DNA of 64,000 nt from an uncultured Clostridia bacterium. Lineage in GTDB: Bacteria; Bacillota; Clostridia; Oscillospirales; Ruminococcaceae. The notes beneath the pieces are model-generated. The model did no database searches and was not told where the DNA came from. It saw only the letters and a program-made list of their open reading frames with translations. Within the stretch, counting starts at the first letter, position 1; each line of letters starts with the position of its first letter. The DNA lies in assembly GCA_947627465.1 (NCBI GenBank), contig CANQWD010000012.1:17528-81527 (forward strand), given 5' to 3'. Positions 17,210 to 25,559 of this stretch are shown piece after piece. The translations under genes were made by a program, and so were the position numbers.

Positions 17210-18045
17210 CATTGCTCCCATTTTATGTTGAAGATCTGATCAAAACGGCGCTGTCCGAGGATATCAACTACATCGACAGCACCACCGATCTGCTGATACC
17301 CGAAAACAGCTATTCAAGCGCGTATTTTATGTCGAAAGCGGACGGCATATTGTGCGGCGTGGAGATTGCGGCTAAAGTTTTCACAATGCTCGACCCCGAG
17401 ATAGACGTGAAATTTTTGGTAAACGAAGGCTCGGAGATAAGCCGAGGACAAAAAATAGCGACTTTGGACGGCAAGACGCGCCCAATGCTTAAAGCGGAAC
17501 GCACTGCGCTGAATATCCTACAGCATATGAGCGGTATTGCCACATACACTAGAAAATGTGTGGACGCTGTCGTGGGAACAAAGGCGAGCATTGCCGACAC
17601 GCGCAAAACATTGCCGGGACTTCGTCCGATACAGAAGTACGCGGTTACGGTGGGCGGCGGCAGAAATCACCGCTACAACCTCACGGACGCGGCTATGCTA
17701 AAGGATAATCACATAGACGCTTACGGTTCGATTACGGGCGCGGTGAACGCGCTTCGGCAAAAAGCGGGGCACATGCTCCAAATCGAGGCGGAAGCGCGGA
17801 CGTTGGACGACGTTAAAGAAGCGCTGAATTGCGGAGTAAACGTAATAATGCTCGACAATATGAGCCTGGATGATATGAAAGCCGCTTGTGAGCTTGTAAA
17901 CGGCAAAGCCAAAACCGAGGCTTCGGGCAACGTAACGCTCGAAAATATCCGCGCCGTAGCCGAAACGGGCGTGGATATAATCAGTCTCGGCGCTTTAACG
18001 CACAGCGTAACGGCGTTTGATATTTCAATGAAGTGGGGTAATTAA
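17206..18045 (+). CDS. nadC: Nicotinate-nucleotide pyrophosphorylase (carboxylating)
   Basis: Converts quinolinate and PRPP to nicotinate mononucleotide. The 279-residue length is typical. Motifs: ALSEDINYIDSTTDLL at the N-terminus, AERTALNILQHMSGIAT, ADTRKTLPGLRPIQKYAV, GGGRNHRYNLTDAAMLKDNH and the barrel-end IISLGALTHS. The ATG overlaps the nadB TGA, so it is tightly coupled. The next small gene begins one nucleotide after its stop. Confidence 0.96.
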   Translation: MTLLPFYVEDLIKTALSEDINYIDSTTDLLIPENSYSSAYFMSKADGILCGVEIAAKVFTMLDPEIDVKFLVNEGSEISRGQKIATLDGKTRPMLKAERTALNILQHMSGIATYTRKCVDAVVGTKASIADTRKTLPGLRPIQKYAVTVGGGRNHRYNLTDAAMLKDNHIDAYGSITGAVNALRQKAGHMLQIEAEARTLDDVKEALNCGVNVIMLDNMSLDDMKAACELVNGKAKTEASGNVTLENIRAVAETGVDIISLGALTHSVTAFDISMKWGN

Positions 18046-18046
18046 A

Positions 18047-18331
18047 ATGGCGGAAGAAATAGAATTCAGATACGACACACAGCTCCTTTTGGACGTGGAA
18101 AATCCGTCCGACGACGTTGAGGACGACCTCGACGAGTATATAAGAACGCATTTTAAGGGCGACAGTCTGCTTGTTATCGCCGACGAGGATGACAACGGCG
18201 TTACCACCGCGAAGCTGCATTTCCACACCAACGAACCGTGGCTTATTCTTGAATACTGCCGCACTCTCGGAGAGATCTACGATATAGTGGTAGAGGATAT
18301 GGACAGACAGTCGCGCGGACTTAAGGGATAA
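18047..18331 (+). CDS. Small protein resembling the C-terminal segment of FakA/YloV (DAK2-fusion) proteins
   Basis: 94 acidic residues. GDSLLVIADEDD, KLHFHTNEPWLILEYC and LGEIYDIVVEDMDRQ resemble the end of FakA-type fatty acid kinases (GDS-hhhVxDD, KhHhHTxxPGxhhxxh, GxhxxIxIxNMxxQ). In FakA this part follows the DAK2 kinase domain; here it stands alone. It begins one nucleotide after nadC. The match is from memory of family motifs. Possible roles as a free subunit are conjecture. Confidence 0.75.
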   Translation: MAEEIEFRYDTQLLLDVENPSDDVEDDLDEYIRTHFKGDSLLVIADEDDNGVTTAKLHFHTNEPWLILEYCRTLGEIYDIVVEDMDRQSRGLKG

Positions 18332-18422
18332 AATTTCAAGCATAATTGAGCGCGGCTGCCTTGACAGTCGCGCAGGCTCTAAGGATAATTTTACAAATCA
18401 ACATTTTGAGCGAACGGTGTCG

Positions 18423-18451
18423 TTCAAACGCGCCGAAATTCGTGTTATAAT
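18423..18451 (+). promoter_or_regulatory. Promoter for the small membrane protein gene
   Basis: TTCAAA and TATAAT with a 17-nt spacer, about 55 nt before the start. Confidence 0.6.
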
Positions 18452-18505
18452 AAAGACATCAAAGGGAGAGCGTTTCTCCCGAAAACAAAAGGAGATGTTT
18501 TTATT

Positions 18506-18865
18506 ATGAAAAATTCGGACGCTGTTTACGCGGAAAAGATCGCCGAGGAATACTCGCCGAAATCGGCTTCCAAGGTAGTGGCTTTGCGAAAACTCGACCG
18601 CAAGGCAAAACTTCCGGCGGAGATCTTTGTTTACACTTTCGGGATAGTCGGCGCTTTGGTGCTCGGCGTGGGAATGTGCCTTACCATGGGCGTTATCGGC
18701 GGCGGAACGGCGGCGTTCGCCGTCGGGATAGTTGTCGGAGTTGTGGGTATCACGATGGTATCCGTGAATTATCCGATTTACAAAAAACTCTTGGCAAGCC
18801 GCAAGAAGAAGTTCGCGTTTGAGATAACCGAGCTTGCGCGGGAGATCGCCGACGAAGAAAAGTAA
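18506..18865 (+). CDS. Small two-helix membrane protein, 119 aa
   Basis: A cytosolic Lys-rich N-terminus (about 1-38) leads to two glycine-rich membrane helices (VYTFGIVGALVLGVGMCL, and AFAVGIVVGVVGITMVSV) and a charged C-terminus that runs KKLLASRKKKF. AAAGGAGATG precedes the start. Function unknown. A TetR-family regulator gene follows 4 nt after its stop, so the regulator may control this operon. Confidence 0.8.
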   Translation: MKNSDAVYAEKIAEEYSPKSASKVVALRKLDRKAKLPAEIFVYTFGIVGALVLGVGMCLTMGVIGGGTAAFAVGIVVGVVGITMVSVNYPIYKKLLASRKKKFAFEITELAREIADEEK

Positions 18866-18869
18866 AGCT

Positions 18870-19496
18870 ATGAACAGATCGGAAAGCAAGTATTTCAACA
18901 CAGCAAAGCGTATGGACGAGGCTTTGCTTTCGCTGCTTCGCGAAAAGGATTTTCAATACGTGACGGTAAAGGATATCTGCGCTAAAGCGGGCGTGAACCG
19001 TTCGACGTTTTATTTGCACTACGAAAACATCGGCGACTTGCTTGTGGAGACCACTCAGCTTATCAACGAGAAATTTGTTGCGTCGCACCCGCGCCGCGGG
19101 GTTGATATCGAAAACAGCATGCTCGACGAGTTGTTTTTTATGACCGACGAATGGATAGTTCCTTACCTCAATTTCATCAAAGATAACAAGCACGTTTACA
19201 AGGCTGTCCACGCGAACGCGGCGGCTTTCGGCGTGGAAAAGTCGTTCGGTTGGTTTTTCAAAAACGTTTTTTCTCCGATTCTTTCAAAATACGGCGTGTC
19301 GACCGAAATGCATGAATACATTATGGATTTTTACAGAAACGGCATATTCGCCGTGATAATGCGCTGGGTAAACAACGACTGCGCGGAGCCGGTCGATTTT
19401 GTGATGAAAGTTATTTCGACGCTGTTTTATTATGTCCGCTCGCCATTACCCTCTGCGGGCGAATGCGGTGACGAAACGGGAGTACGGGACAAATGA
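18870..19496 (+). CDS. TetR/AcrR family transcriptional regulator
   Basis: 208 residues. The N-terminal helix-turn-helix reads KDFQYVTVKDICAKAGVNRSTFYLHY, split here as VTVKDICAKAGV and NRSTFYLHYENI, typical of TetR proteins, followed by a helical ligand/dimer domain. The frame is open from 18834, but ATG 18870 fits the family start. It overlaps the next gene by ATGA, giving a three-gene unit of membrane protein, regulator and membrane protein. The ligand is unknown; autoregulation from the promoter near 18423 is likely but no operator was identified. Confidence 0.9.
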   Translation: MNRSESKYFNTAKRMDEALLSLLREKDFQYVTVKDICAKAGVNRSTFYLHYENIGDLLVETTQLINEKFVASHPRRGVDIENSMLDELFFMTDEWIVPYLNFIKDNKHVYKAVHANAAAFGVEKSFGWFFKNVFSPILSKYGVSTEMHEYIMDFYRNGIFAVIMRWVNNDCAEPVDFVMKVISTLFYYVRSPLPSAGECGDETGVRDK

Positions 19497-20140
19497 ATAC
19501 AAAACCGAAACAGATTTTCCGCCGATGGAAAACCGACTACAATTTTAAAACTTTGGTAAACGCCGCGGGGTCGTTTTTTGTCACCGCGGCTTTCGCGTTA
19601 TACAACGCGTTTTTGTGGTTCGCCTACAGGTCGGTGTGGAACGGGTGCATAAGCGTTTACTACATACTTTTAGCGTCTTGCCGCGGGATAATTTCCGTAA
19701 CGGAAAAGCGAAACTTAAAGCGCGGCGAGGCAGAGGTGTTCCGCAGGCGCACGTTTAACATAACGTCTGTGATCTTTCTTATGATGAATTTCGCTCTTGC
19801 CGTTCCAATAGCGCTGATGGTGATGAACGTCCGCCCCGTAAATATGGGCATGATCCCCGCTATATCAGTGGCGGCGTACACCACCTACAAGGTGATAATG
19901 GCTTCGATAAACGTAAAACGCAAGAAAAAAAGCGCCAACATTCTTGTGCGGGAGGTTCGCACGATAAACTTCATCGACGCGCTGGTGTCCGTACTTACCT
20001 TGCAAAACACACTTATCATCGTAAACGAAAGCAAATCCAACGGGGATATGTTCGTGCTATCGGCGGTTTCAAGCGCGGCTATCTACCTGTTTATTCTGGC
20101 GGTGTCTGTAAAAAGTATTATCAGAGAGAAAAAGAAATAA
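19493..20140 (+). CDS. Integral membrane protein, 215 aa
   Basis: No recognised family. About five to six hydrophobic segments (for example LVNAAGSFFVTAAFALYNAF, SVIFLMMNFALAVPIALMV and SAVSSAAIYLFILAVSV) with Lys/Arg-rich cytosolic loops such as NVKRKKKSAN. The start overlaps the TetR gene stop, so it is a likely target or partner of that regulator. A strong bidirectional terminator follows. Confidence 0.8.
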   Translation: MNTKPKQIFRRWKTDYNFKTLVNAAGSFFVTAAFALYNAFLWFAYRSVWNGCISVYYILLASCRGIISVTEKRNLKRGEAEVFRRRTFNITSVIFLMMNFALAVPIALMVMNVRPVNMGMIPAISVAAYTTYKVIMASINVKRKKKSANILVREVRTINFIDALVSVLTLQNTLIIVNESKSNGDMFVLSAVSSAAIYLFILAVSVKSIIREKKK

Positions 20141-20167
20141 AACGGCGTTTTGTTTTCGTTAAGGCAA

Positions 20168-20210
20168 AGCCGCTCGGAGTTTATTGCGTGAATGCTCCGA
20201 GCGGCTTTTA
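20168..20210. terminator. Bidirectional terminator
   Basis: AGCCGCTCGGAG stem and CTCCGAGCGGCT complement around a 15-nt loop, followed by TTTATTGTTTTT; it ends two convergent operons. Confidence 0.88.
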
Positions 20211-20226
20211 TTGTTTTTCTAAAATT

Positions 20227-21066
20227 TTACAGAACGCGTTCGCAGTGCCGAGTGACATGACAGCCGATGTTCACCGCAACGGGCAGTCCCGCGATATGAG
20301 TGGCGGATTTTTCGATGTTGACATAAAGCGCGGTCACCGTGCCGCCGAAGCCTTGCGAGCCAATGCCGAGCTTGTTGATCTCGGAAAGCATTGTTTGTTC
20401 GAGTTCGGCGTAGAGCGGTTCGGGATTGCGGACGCTTAGATCTCGGCAGAGCGCCTTTTTTGCCAGCAGAGCCGAGTATTCAAAATCGCCGCCTATTCCA
20501 ACTCCGACAACGATCGGCGGGCAAGGATTGCTTCCCGCGAGCGATACGGTTTCCACGACGAACTTTACGATATCCTCTTTTGTCGCCGACGGAGTAAACA
20601 TTTTAAGACGGCTCATATTCTCGCTGCCAAAGCCTTTCGGAGCGACTGTAAGCTTTATTTTATCGCCGCTTACCAATCTCGTGTAGATAACGGCGGGAGT
20701 GTTGTCGCCGGTATTGACGCGCTCAAGCGGGTCGGCGACTACGGAGAGCCGCAAACGTCCGTCAACATAGCCTTTAGCAACGCCGTCGTTCACAGCCTGT
20801 TCAAAATCGCCGTTTATGTGAACGTCTTGTCCTATTTCCGCGAAAATGACCGCCATTCCCGTGTCCTGACAGATCGGCACGCCAAGCTCGGCGGCACAGT
20901 CGATGTTCGCGGCGATGTCTCCCAAAACGGAGCGGCAAAGCTCGCTTTTCTCGGCGCTTTGGGCGCATTCAATACATTCGCGCATTCCGTGCGGAAGATT
21001 TAAATTGGCTTCCACGCACATCTCGGCGATGATTTTTGTAATTTCCTCACTGTTTATCTCTCTCAT
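20227..21066 (-). CDS. Fumarate hydratase class I, alpha subunit
   Basis: Iron-sulfur hydro-lyase subunit (TtdA/FumA N-terminal family), interconverting fumarate and malate (or tartrate to oxaloacetate). The 279 residues show GVPICQDTGMAVIFAEIG, the cluster-binding SLAGSNPCPPIVVGVGIGG segment and GIGSQGFGGTVTALYVNIE, and end GCHVTRHCERVL. Two-subunit class I enzymes need a beta subunit, normally encoded next downstream; here a terminator follows instead, so the partner must be elsewhere. It is last in the fabD-aroE-aroK operon. Confidence 0.92.
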   Translation of the reverse strand: MREINSEEITKIIAEMCVEANLNLPHGMRECIECAQSAEKSELCRSVLGDIAANIDCAAELGVPICQDTGMAVIFAEIGQDVHINGDFEQAVNDGVAKGYVDGRLRLSVVADPLERVNTGDNTPAVIYTRLVSGDKIKLTVAPKGFGSENMSRLKMFTPSATKEDIVKFVVETVSLAGSNPCPPIVVGVGIGGDFEYSALLAKKALCRDLSVRNPEPLYAELEQTMLSEINKLGIGSQGFGGTVTALYVNIEKSATHIAGLPVAVNIGCHVTRHCERVL

Positions 21067-21096
21067 GTTTGTCCTTTCCTTTACCGAATTTGCCGC

Positions 21097-22287
21097 TTAT
21101 TTCTTAAACGCGATCTTTCCGTTAACGAACACAACGTCGGGCGTAACCGTCAAATCGAGCGGATCGCCCGAAAACAGCGCGAGATCCGCGTCTTTGCCGA
21201 CTTCCACGGAACCTAAGCGGTCGGATACGCCGAGTACTTCCGCAGCGCCGATCGTTATCGCCTTTAGCGCTTCGTCACGGGACAGACCGCCGCGTACGGC
21301 GAGCGCCGCCGTGAGCGGGAGGTATTGTATGGGCGTTTCGGGGTGGTCGGTGCATATCGCAAACTTTATTCCGCTGTCAAAAAGCGTTTTGGGCGTTTTG
21401 ATGTCGTGGTGAGCAAGCTCGGGCTTGCCTCGGTCGCCCATAAGCGGACCGAGTACCACGGCGGGATCGTCCTCGGCAAGTTCGTCGGCGATAATGCCGC
21501 CGTCCGTGCAGTGGATAAGCACATAATCCAAGTCGAACTCTTTTGCAATGCGAACAGCCGTGAAGATATCGTCGGCGCGGTGGCAGTGAAAATGCGCTTT
21601 CAGGCGGCGTTTCTTGTCGTAATCAAACAGCGGCAGAAGCGCTTCGCATTTCGCGTCGAAATCGGGTCGTCCTATTTCGTCATCGGTGCCTTTTTTTGCG
21701 TAATATTCGTCCAGGTCTTTTTTGTAGCGCAAAGCCTTTTGAAGTTGTTCGCGTATTATCGCGGCGGTCGCCATTCGCGTTACGGGAGCTTCGTCGCGGT
21801 CGTTGTAGGTGGCTTTCGGATTTTCGCCCAGTGCGAACTTGATAGCGATGGGATTTTTTATTATAAGTTTATCCACGCGAACAGAACCCGCCGTTTTTAT
21901 AAGAGCGAACGAGCCGCCGATAGGGTTCGCCGAGCCTACGCCCGTGCAGACGGCGGTCACTCCCGCCGAGACCGCGTCGGCGAAGCACTTGTCCATGGCG
22001 TTTATGCTGTCGATCGCTCTTAAATGCGGCGTGGAGGGGTCGGTGGTCTCGTTGCCGTCGTCGCCCTCAAGCTGCATTGAAAGCCCGTCGCTCCACATTC
22101 CGAGGTGGCAGTGCGCGTCGATAAAGCCGGGGTAGATGGTCTTTCCCTCGCCGTCGAGCGTTTCCTCTATAAGAGGAACGTAGTCGTTCATGTCGCCTAT
22201 CTCGGTTATTTTGTCGGTGAATTTTACGTAGCCGTTTTCAATGTTATTGCCCGTCATTGTGATTATTTTAACGTTTTTAATTATCAT
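21097..22287 (-). CDS. Amidohydrolase family protein (imidazolonepropionase-like)
   Basis: Metal-dependent cyclic amidohydrolase of 396 residues. The small beta-sandwich halves at both ends bracket the barrel. Metal ligands are visible in GFIDAHCHLGM (first His pair), KAHFHCHRADD and HCTDGG (later His residues) and FAICTDHPETP (the Asp). SVEVGKDADLALFSGDPLD is the standard C-terminal motif. The substrate is unknown. It lies 30 nt before the fumarase alpha gene and 18 nt after a small unknown gene in the same operon. Confidence 0.9.
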   Translation of the reverse strand: MIIKNVKIITMTGNNIENGYVKFTDKITEIGDMNDYVPLIEETLDGEGKTIYPGFIDAHCHLGMWSDGLSMQLEGDDGNETTDPSTPHLRAIDSINAMDKCFADAVSAGVTAVCTGVGSANPIGGSFALIKTAGSVRVDKLIIKNPIAIKFALGENPKATYNDRDEAPVTRMATAAIIREQLQKALRYKKDLDEYYAKKGTDDEIGRPDFDAKCEALLPLFDYDKKRRLKAHFHCHRADDIFTAVRIAKEFDLDYVLIHCTDGGIIADELAEDDPAVVLGPLMGDRGKPELAHHDIKTPKTLFDSGIKFAICTDHPETPIQYLPLTAALAVRGGLSRDEALKAITIGAAEVLGVSDRLGSVEVGKDADLALFSGDPLDLTVTPDVVFVNGKIAFKK

Positions 22288-22305
22288 TGTTAAGTTCCTT
22301 TTGCT

Positions 22306-22737
22306 TCAAATCCTCTTTAAAAGCTCCGCCGTTATTGTCGCGTACCCCTCGTGAGTGGTGGTAAAGAATATCGGCTCTCCGCTTTTATTAAGAAACGCAA
22401 TGTCGTCCTGACCGAAATCCGTTTCAACGACCGTATCGCAGCCGTATTCATCACGCGGGTTTTTGAAAAAGTGTTCGTATTTTTTCAAATGCGAAAAGAA
22501 CGCCTTGTCCGCGCTTATCGTGAATTTCGGCGCGCCCTTGCCGCCGCGTTTTGTTCCGTGCCACTTGTTGACGTACTCTTTTTTTACGAGGAACGGCTGA
22601 GCGGCTTTGATAAGCGGTTCGTTCAAGTCCTCGCCGTTTATCTGAACTATCTCGATAACGGCGGTCTCTTTCTCCAAAGCGGAAAGCAGCCGCAGAAACT
22701 GCGGGTGGTCGGTGAGCGTTATGTACTCGTATTTCAT
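22306..22737 (-). CDS. Hypothetical protein, 143 aa
   Basis: Not recognised. Soluble. The start overlaps the aroK stop by ATGA, so expression is coupled to the shikimate genes. Visible blocks are KKEYVNKWHGTKRGGKG (a basic stretch) and FFTTTHEGYATITAELLKRI at the end. No catalytic motif is evident. Confidence 0.75.
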   Translation of the reverse strand: MKYEYITLTDHPQFLRLLSALEKETAVIEIVQINGEDLNEPLIKAAQPFLVKKEYVNKWHGTKRGGKGAPKFTISADKAFFSHLKKYEHFFKNPRDEYGCDTVVETDFGQDDIAFLNKSGEPIFFTTTHEGYATITAELLKRI

Positions 22738-23249
22738 ATTTTTCCGTTTTCCTCAAAATAACGCGTAAGTTTAGCTACTTCATCCGTTATTACCGTGTCG
22801 GCGGCGCTGCCGTTCACCATACACATCGCGTTGCGGCGGTAAATTTCGGCGCGGGTTTTGTACAGTTCGCGCAGCTTTTTTTTAGAGTTGTTCACCACCA
22901 ACGGGCGGTTCGCGTCGTCCTTTATTCGGTCGTAGCATACCTCGAACGGAGTGTTGATATACACCGACAAACCGCTTTGCCGCGCGAACTCGGCGGTCTC
23001 GTCGTTTATCAGAGCGCCGCCTCCCGTAGCCACCACTTTATCGCCCGAAAGCTCCCTTATGTATTTGGCTTCAAGCTTGCGAAAATGCGGTTCGCCGAAT
23101 TTCTCGAAAATAAACGGGATAGTCATGCGTTCCGAGTTGATTATATAGCGGTCAAGGTCGATAAATTCCTTGTTAAGCTCGGCGGCGAGCTGCCGTCCGA
23201 TGTGGCTTTTGCCGCACCCCATGAACCCGCACAAGTACACCGAGCTCAT
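22734..23249 (-). CDS. aroK: Shikimate kinase
   Basis: Phosphorylates shikimate at the 3-hydroxyl in aromatic amino acid synthesis. 171 residues with Walker A GFMGCGKSHIG, the shikimate-binding DLDRYI block, KLEAKYIRELSG, the GGGA loop (VVATGGGALI) and the lid Arg in DDANRPLV. Coupled to both neighbours by 4-nt overlaps, aroE before and the 143-residue gene after. Confidence 0.95.
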   Translation of the reverse strand: MSSVYLCGFMGCGKSHIGRQLAAELNKEFIDLDRYIINSERMTIPFIFEKFGEPHFRKLEAKYIRELSGDKVVATGGGALINDETAEFARQSGLSVYINTPFEVCYDRIKDDANRPLVVNNSKKKLRELYKTRAEIYRRNAMCMVNGSAADTVITDEVAKLTRYFEENGKI

Positions 23250-24091
23250 ACCAATTCCTCCATATCTCGGATAAGCTTGTCAATGTCCTCCTTGCGGTAA
23301 GACGCGCCGTCCCATATCTCGTGCGCCGCCACCGCCTGAAGCACCAACATCGCCATTCCGTTGAGAACCTCGCAGCCTTTTTCGCGGGCTGTTTTCGTAA
23401 GCAGGGTCTCGCGCGGATTGTAAATAACGTCGAACACGTACTTCACGTTGTCGAGCACGTCCGCGGCGCACGGCATTTTATCTACTTTCGGGAACATTCC
23501 CACGGGCGTGGAGTTCACCAGCAGATCGAACTTCTCGTTGTGCAGACTTTCCGCCGTCAAGCCGTTTTCGCCGATTATTACGATTCTGACGTGCGCGTCG
23601 GGGTTTTGCTCGTGGATCTCCTCAATGACCTTTTCAACCAACGGCAGATCGCTTTTCAGCGCGGCTATCGACAATTCTCCGCCCTCAAGCGCGGTCTCTA
23701 TCGCTATCATTCTTCCCACGCCGCCGCAGCCGATAAGCAGAACTTTGCTTTTTAAGCTTGCCCCGAGCATATCTATAGATTTGGTAAAACCGATACAATC
23801 GGTATTGCTTCCAAGTGGCTTTTCTCCGTTTTTAACGCAGTTTACCGAGTTATACCGCCGCGCTTCCGCCAACAATTCGCCGCAATAATCTATTATTGCC
23901 ATTTTGTGCGGTATCGTGATATTGAAGCCGTCAAATTCCTTAAGATAACCGAATTTTTCCTTTAATTCTTCGGGCGCGATATCCTCGAGCGTGTATTCGA
24001 CTTTTTCCCCCGACAACTCGAACAGACGCGCGTGTATTTGCGGCGACAGCGAGTGTCCCAACGGGTGCCCTATCAAACAAAACTTTCTCAT
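23246..24091 (-). CDS. aroE: Shikimate dehydrogenase
   Basis: NADPH-dependent reduction of 3-dehydroshikimate. 281 residues, with the start block LIGHPLGHSLSPQIHARLF, substrate-binding FNITIPHKMAI (catalytic Lys), SNTDCIGF, the nucleotide-binding LLIGCGGVGRMIAIETAL and the C-terminal NGMAMLVLQAVAAHEIW. It follows fabD by 10 nt. Confidence 0.96.
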   Translation of the reverse strand: MRKFCLIGHPLGHSLSPQIHARLFELSGEKVEYTLEDIAPEELKEKFGYLKEFDGFNITIPHKMAIIDYCGELLAEARRYNSVNCVKNGEKPLGSNTDCIGFTKSIDMLGASLKSKVLLIGCGGVGRMIAIETALEGGELSIAALKSDLPLVEKVIEEIHEQNPDAHVRIVIIGENGLTAESLHNEKFDLLVNSTPVGMFPKVDKMPCAADVLDNVKYVFDVIYNPRETLLTKTAREKGCEVLNGMAMLVLQAVAAHEIWDGASYRKEDIDKLIRDMEELV

Positions 24092-24101
24092 TTTTTCTCC
24101 T

Positions 24102-25022
24102 TTACTTCAACGCAGCAAGCGCTTTTTCCATAGTTTCGGCATTTTCGATATTTGCGTTTGTAACGCCCTTTAACGTCTTGCGTACAAGTCCCGTGAGAAC
24201 GTGTCCCGGACCCAGTTCGACAAACGCTTCGATACCCGCGTTTTGCATTTCGTTAAGCTCGTTTACGAATTTAACGGGCGAGCAGATATGCGCCGCGAGA
24301 TAACTCGGCATATCCGAGAAATCGTCGAGCTTTTTGCCGTAAAGATTTGAGTAAAAACCGACGTTCGGCGCGGAAAATTTCATGTCCTTTATCTGCTCTT
24401 TGAACTCGTCTGCGGCGCTTTGCATAAGCTTTGTATGGAACGCCGCCGACACCGCCAGTTTTACGCAGCGCTTTCCCATTTCCGCGAATTTGGACATGGC
24501 TTCGTCTATCGCGGCGGCGTCGCCCGCTATGACGGTCTGCACGGGCGAGTTGTAATTCGCGGGCGCGGCGAAGCCGTTAACCGCAGCGCACACCTCGTCT
24601 ATTTGAGAATTATCCGCGCCGATTACCGCCGCCATTGCGCCGTTGGAGTTTTCCGCCGCTTTAGCCATCGCCGCGCTTCTGAGTTTGATAGCTTTGAACG
24701 CGTCCTCAAGCGGCAGCATTCCCGACGCGTACATTGCCGCGTATTCTCCCAAAGAATGTCCCGCGACCGCGCCGCATTCCAAGCCCTCCTCGCGAGCCGC
24801 CGTCAGCGCCAGTACCGACGTCGTGAATATCGCGGGCTGCGACAGCCGCGTTTGCGCAAGCTCTTCCGGAGTGCTTTCCGTCAGCTTTTTCATCAGGTCG
24901 AAGCCCATTATGTCGGATCCGCATTCCAATACCGTTTTGTTTGCCGGATATTTCTCCGCCAATTCTTTTCCCATTCCCGGATACTGCGAACCTTGTCCCG
25001 AAAACAAAAATGCCTTTTTCAT
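24102..25022 (-). CDS. fabD: Malonyl-CoA:ACP transacylase
   Basis: Transfers malonyl groups from CoA to acyl carrier protein for fatty acid elongation. 306 residues with FSGQGSQYPGMGKEL, the nucleophile elbow GHSLGEYAA (active Ser), the SAAFHTKLM catalytic His and the ELGPGHVLTGL end block. In most Clostridia fabD lies inside the fabH-acc operon; here it heads a reverse-strand operon with aromatic-pathway genes, facing away from fabH across 537 nt. TATGGAGGTATAAAATA gives a good ribosome site. Confidence 0.96.
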   Translation of the reverse strand: MKKAFLFSGQGSQYPGMGKELAEKYPANKTVLECGSDIMGFDLMKKLTESTPEELAQTRLSQPAIFTTSVLALTAAREEGLECGAVAGHSLGEYAAMYASGMLPLEDAFKAIKLRSAAMAKAAENSNGAMAAVIGADNSQIDEVCAAVNGFAAPANYNSPVQTVIAGDAAAIDEAMSKFAEMGKRCVKLAVSAAFHTKLMQSAADEFKEQIKDMKFSAPNVGFYSNLYGKKLDDFSDMPSYLAAHICSPVKFVNELNEMQNAGIEAFVELGPGHVLTGLVRKTLKGVTNANIENAETMEKALAALK

Positions 25023-25266
25023 TATTTTATACCTCCATAAATTGTGTTTTATTTGACGTTCTCATTATTCGCCGCTTATTCGCCGCTTAGTGCGGGCGTT
25101 CCCCTCGGGGGTGCGCGAGCGGTTCCCAATGGGGCGTGTACACGTTTTATTTTATCATCCCGCGAAGCGGGGGAACCGCGAGTGCGCCCCCTGCGTCAGC
25201 GTATGTGCGCGGCGAGCGCTTTTCGTTTCGCGGCGGCGCTGCCCGCGACAAAGCGGTTTTTGCGGC

Positions 25267-25294
25267 GCACCCTCGTGGCTTGCCACGAGGGTGC
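25267..25294. repeat. Perfect 13-bp hairpin
   Basis: GCACCCTCGTGGC-tt-GCCACGAGGGTGC in the fabD-fabH intergenic region. No U-run follows. Confidence 0.85.
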
Positions 25295-25344
25295 CAAGCG
25301 AAAATCGCTCGCTCCCAAATGGAACCGCGTTTTATATCAATAGG

Positions 25345-25364
25345 TGTGCGGCGCATGCCGCACA
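25345..25364. repeat. Perfect 8-bp hairpin
   Basis: TGTGCGGC-gcat-GCCGCACA, near the AT-rich promoter side of the fabD-fabH gap. Confidence 0.7.
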
Positions 25365-25419
25365 TATTACATTTAAATAGGAATAAAGTGTGAAATTTAG
25401 GTGAATTATAAAAAGTAGC

Positions 25420-25448
25420 TTGACAAAAAGGAAAAAATAGGTTAAAAT
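25420..25448 (+). promoter_or_regulatory. Promoter of the fatty acid synthesis operon
   Basis: TTGACA and TAAAAT with a 17-nt spacer, about 110 nt before fabH. Confidence 0.75.
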
Positions 25449-25479
25449 ATATATTGGTATATTTTGAAGTAAAGCGCTT

Positions 25480-25495
25480 CTTGAGCGTGCTCAAG
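25480..25495. promoter_or_regulatory. Palindrome downstream of the fab promoter, possible operator
   Basis: CTTGAGC-gt-GCTCAAG, a perfect 7-bp inverted repeat about 25 nt after the expected transcription start. It does not match the FapR consensus I know; an operator role is inference. Confidence 0.4.
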
Positions 25496-25559
25496 GGTTA
25501 GGGATCAGTCCCACGATATATTATACAATATTTGGAGAATAAAATCAAGGAGTTTTTTG

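Larger units (their letters stand above)
25023..25559. other. 537-nt divergent intergenic region, GC-rich and hairpin-dense in the middle
   Basis: No credible gene. From about 25080 to 25370 it is GC-rich with short palindromes (CCCGC-gaa-GCGGG near 25160) and two perfect hairpins listed separately. The last 160 nt are AT-rich and hold the fabH promoter and a palindrome. Confidence 0.7.

Noticed and set aside
18370..18384. CAGGCTCTAAGGA resembling the family 2 right end
   Set aside because: Only 13 bases match the solo end at 8049-8064 and the diagnostic GGGGAGATACTGAA part is missing.
25044..25393. Several overlapping frames of 85-99 codons
   Set aside because: GC-rich hairpin sequence gives open frames in many registers; compositions are basic and Arg/Ala-rich with no family motif.
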